A stretch of DNA of 64,000 nt from Rhodocollybia butyracea (lineage: Eukaryota; Basidiomycota; Agaricomycetes; Agaricales; Omphalotaceae), in assembly GCA_015501585.1 (NCBI GenBank), contig JADNRY010000309.1, forward strand, positions 1 through 64,000, read 5' to 3'. This document shows, piece by piece, positions 62,482 through 64,000 of this stretch. The notes below the pieces were generated by a model. That model had not been told where the DNA came from, did no database searches, and saw only the letters and a list, made by a program, of their open reading frames with translations. The stretch's first letter is position 1, and every line of letters starts with the position of its first letter. Made by a program: the position numbers and the translations under genes.

Positions 62482-64000
62482 ATGCTCAACCACGATATCA
62501 TCACGCTGATATGCACAGAACTGGAGTATGGACAATTTTCCTACCTCTATCGCTTGTCAGACGCAGACTTGCGTTGTCGAAAAGCTCTTCTATCATTGGG
62601 ACTTGCTTCGAAGGATTTCCTGGAACCTGCTTTGAATTCTCTATGGAAGAATATAAACAACCTGAATCCGTTGCTATCAGTACTTCCAGAAACTACAGTG
62701 GTTAACGGAGAGAAGGTGAATGGTGATCAACGTAAAGTATTCAACCTTTCTGAACATTTTGTAGATGATTTTGAGCCAAATCGCTCCGTCTTCCTGGGAT
62801 CGTCTACAATACTACACCAACAGAGTTCGCACTTTCAATGACGATGATTTATTAGTAGGACCAGAAGAGTCAATTGTGCATGAATCCGTGTATGCTTACC
62901 TTGGCCAAAAACCGCCTATCTTCCCAAATCTCAGAACTCTTCGGCTCAAACATCGGTTATGTAGCTCAAACTCATCCATATTTTTCTTGACTAGTACTTT
63001 GCTGGATGTTCAGTGGCCTTGTAGGCTAGGTGTATCAGATGCCATAGCTGATCTGGGACCTTCCCTCTCCCTCCTTGCTTCGAAGAGCCCAGGGCTTCCT
63101 TGTTTGATGCTTAGTGCACATCCTTACTCAGGATTGGCTTCTTCATTGAGCCGTCTTCGGGCTCTGGAGACTCTTGCAGTGTCAGGCGTTCCCGACTTGG
63201 GGACGGAGTTTATTCGGGTCATATCGTCATTGCTCAAATTGACTACCCTCAGTTTGACATTACCTGTCGGAAGCCTTCCTGACTATACGGCTGTTCAAGG
63301 CGGATTCCAATCATTGACACAGCTACGTCTCACAGGATCGAATGTCAACTTGGCCAATTTTTTCGAGCGCGTTACTCTCGCAGCACTACAAGCTCTGTAC
63401 GTTGAATGCGATTGGGAACGGCTGGACGAAGACCCACCTCATGCTGAAATTGCACGTGTGACTCGTACGCTTGAGGGAAAATTTTCCTCCCTTCAGACAT
63501 TGACAGTACATACCGCAGGCCCGCTATTTTTGAACAATTTCGATGGGTTGTTGCTTTGGTCAATATTTGAGCCACTGCTGGAGCTGCGAACACTCAAACT
63601 CCTCAGATATTCCATTCCACTGTCTTTGACAGACCAGAATACCGCTAGAATTGCCCGTGCATGGCCTCATCTCGAGGAACTCGAGCTGACAGCTGTTTCA
63701 TGGGACGGTGCTATACCCACCGTTGATTCCCTAGTCTACTTTGCCCAGTATTGCCCAAATCTAGAGCTTCTCACCTATCCCATCCGACTTGGATCCATTC
63801 CAATAGAACCAGCCAGCCTCATCCCTCCTACCCTTTCTCTGCATCCGCTGAGGGTCTTTAACTGCAGTCTGGAAGCTGATGTACTAAATCCCCCACCATC
63901 GCTCTTGCACTACATCAAATTTTCCCGAATCTTAAAAGAGTTTATGGCGCGGGTAATCGGTGGGACGAAGTACAACAGATTTTACGGTCGTTTCATTTCC
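62482..64000 (+). CDS. F-box/LRR-like protein, partial at the window end
   Basis: Exon 1 (62482-62715) starts MLNHDIITLICTELEYGQFS and shows the F-box-like LGLASKDFLEPALNSLWKNI. A 49-nt intron (gtgaat..ttgtag, 62716-62764) joins it to MILSQIAPSSWDRLQYYTNR. The body is a run of leucine-rich units, for example IFPNLRTLRLKHRL, ALETLAVSGVP, LTQLRLTGSNVNL and HLEELELTAVSWDG. The frame is open to the window end, but after LEADVLN (about 63890) the conserved family ending is found in another phase (SPTIALALHQIFPNLKRVYG, then NRWDEVQQIL), so a one-base frameshift is likely. Probably an SCF substrate adaptor; target unknown. The C-terminus lies just outside the window. Confidence 0.75.

Overview
The window looks like nuclear DNA of a filamentous basidiomycete, most probably an agaricomycete. 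Nearly every gene is cut by introns of about 45-60 nt with GT..AG ends. The protein families fit this: a 7-TM protein of a type common in mushrooms, F-box/LRR-like proteins, a CYP with 12 short exons, a caleosin, and a DIRS-type tyrosine-recombinase retrotransposon. There is no operon logic. All coordinates and splice sites were read by eye; no searches or alignments were run.

Left part (1-29 kb), mostly single-copy genes: an isoprenylcysteine methyltransferase-like gene (2984-3779, -); CTP synthase (4854-7199, -), divergent from a glyoxylate/hydroxypyruvate reductase-like gene (7372-8877, +); an F-box-like gene (10374-11589, +); a 7-TM gene with eight exons (13190-14490, +); a probable secreted protein (14712-15864, -); a zinc-less MDR/enoyl-reductase-like gene (16520-17807, -); a mitochondrial-type DEAD-box helicase with a Gly/Ser/Tyr/Arg repeat tail (19199-21649, -); a Gcn4-type bZIP factor (21992-22648, -); a diverged tandem repeat block (about 24.4-26.9 kb); a caleosin/peroxygenase (26984-28578, -); and a 77-aa HSBP1-like protein (28775-29110, -).

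Middle part (29-55 kb), a rearranged, duplication-rich region. A unit holding a gene of an unrecognised secreted family (called SSF here) occurs three times (SSF1 about 30.5-32.1 kb, SSF2 48.7-50.0 kb, SSF3 50.7-52.1 kb). Each copy is preceded by scrambled pieces of the caleosin and HSBP1 genes. Between them lie an ABCC-type transporter (33096-39165, -) and a decayed copy (39.8-40.6 kb) of the intact short-chain dehydrogenase at 53212-54175. The flank of the decayed copy carries a CACTA-like element (41075-47303, 3-bp target duplication ATT), and the left arm of that element is interrupted by a 5-kb DIRS-like retrotransposon (about 41331-46310). SSF1 carries a 181-bp MITE in an intron and has lost frame.

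Right part (55-64 kb): remnants of a membrane protein, a second CACTA-like foldback element (58480-59183, target duplication ACT), a cytochrome P450 (59764-61893, +) and an F-box/LRR-like gene that runs off the window end (62482-64000, +), with an apparent frameshift in its last 40 codons.

The duplicated loci are useful because the paralogues supply empty sites, so the order of events can be read: duplication of SSF and SDR units, insertion of a CACTA element beside one SDR copy, insertion of DIRS into that element, and insertion of a MITE into SSF1.
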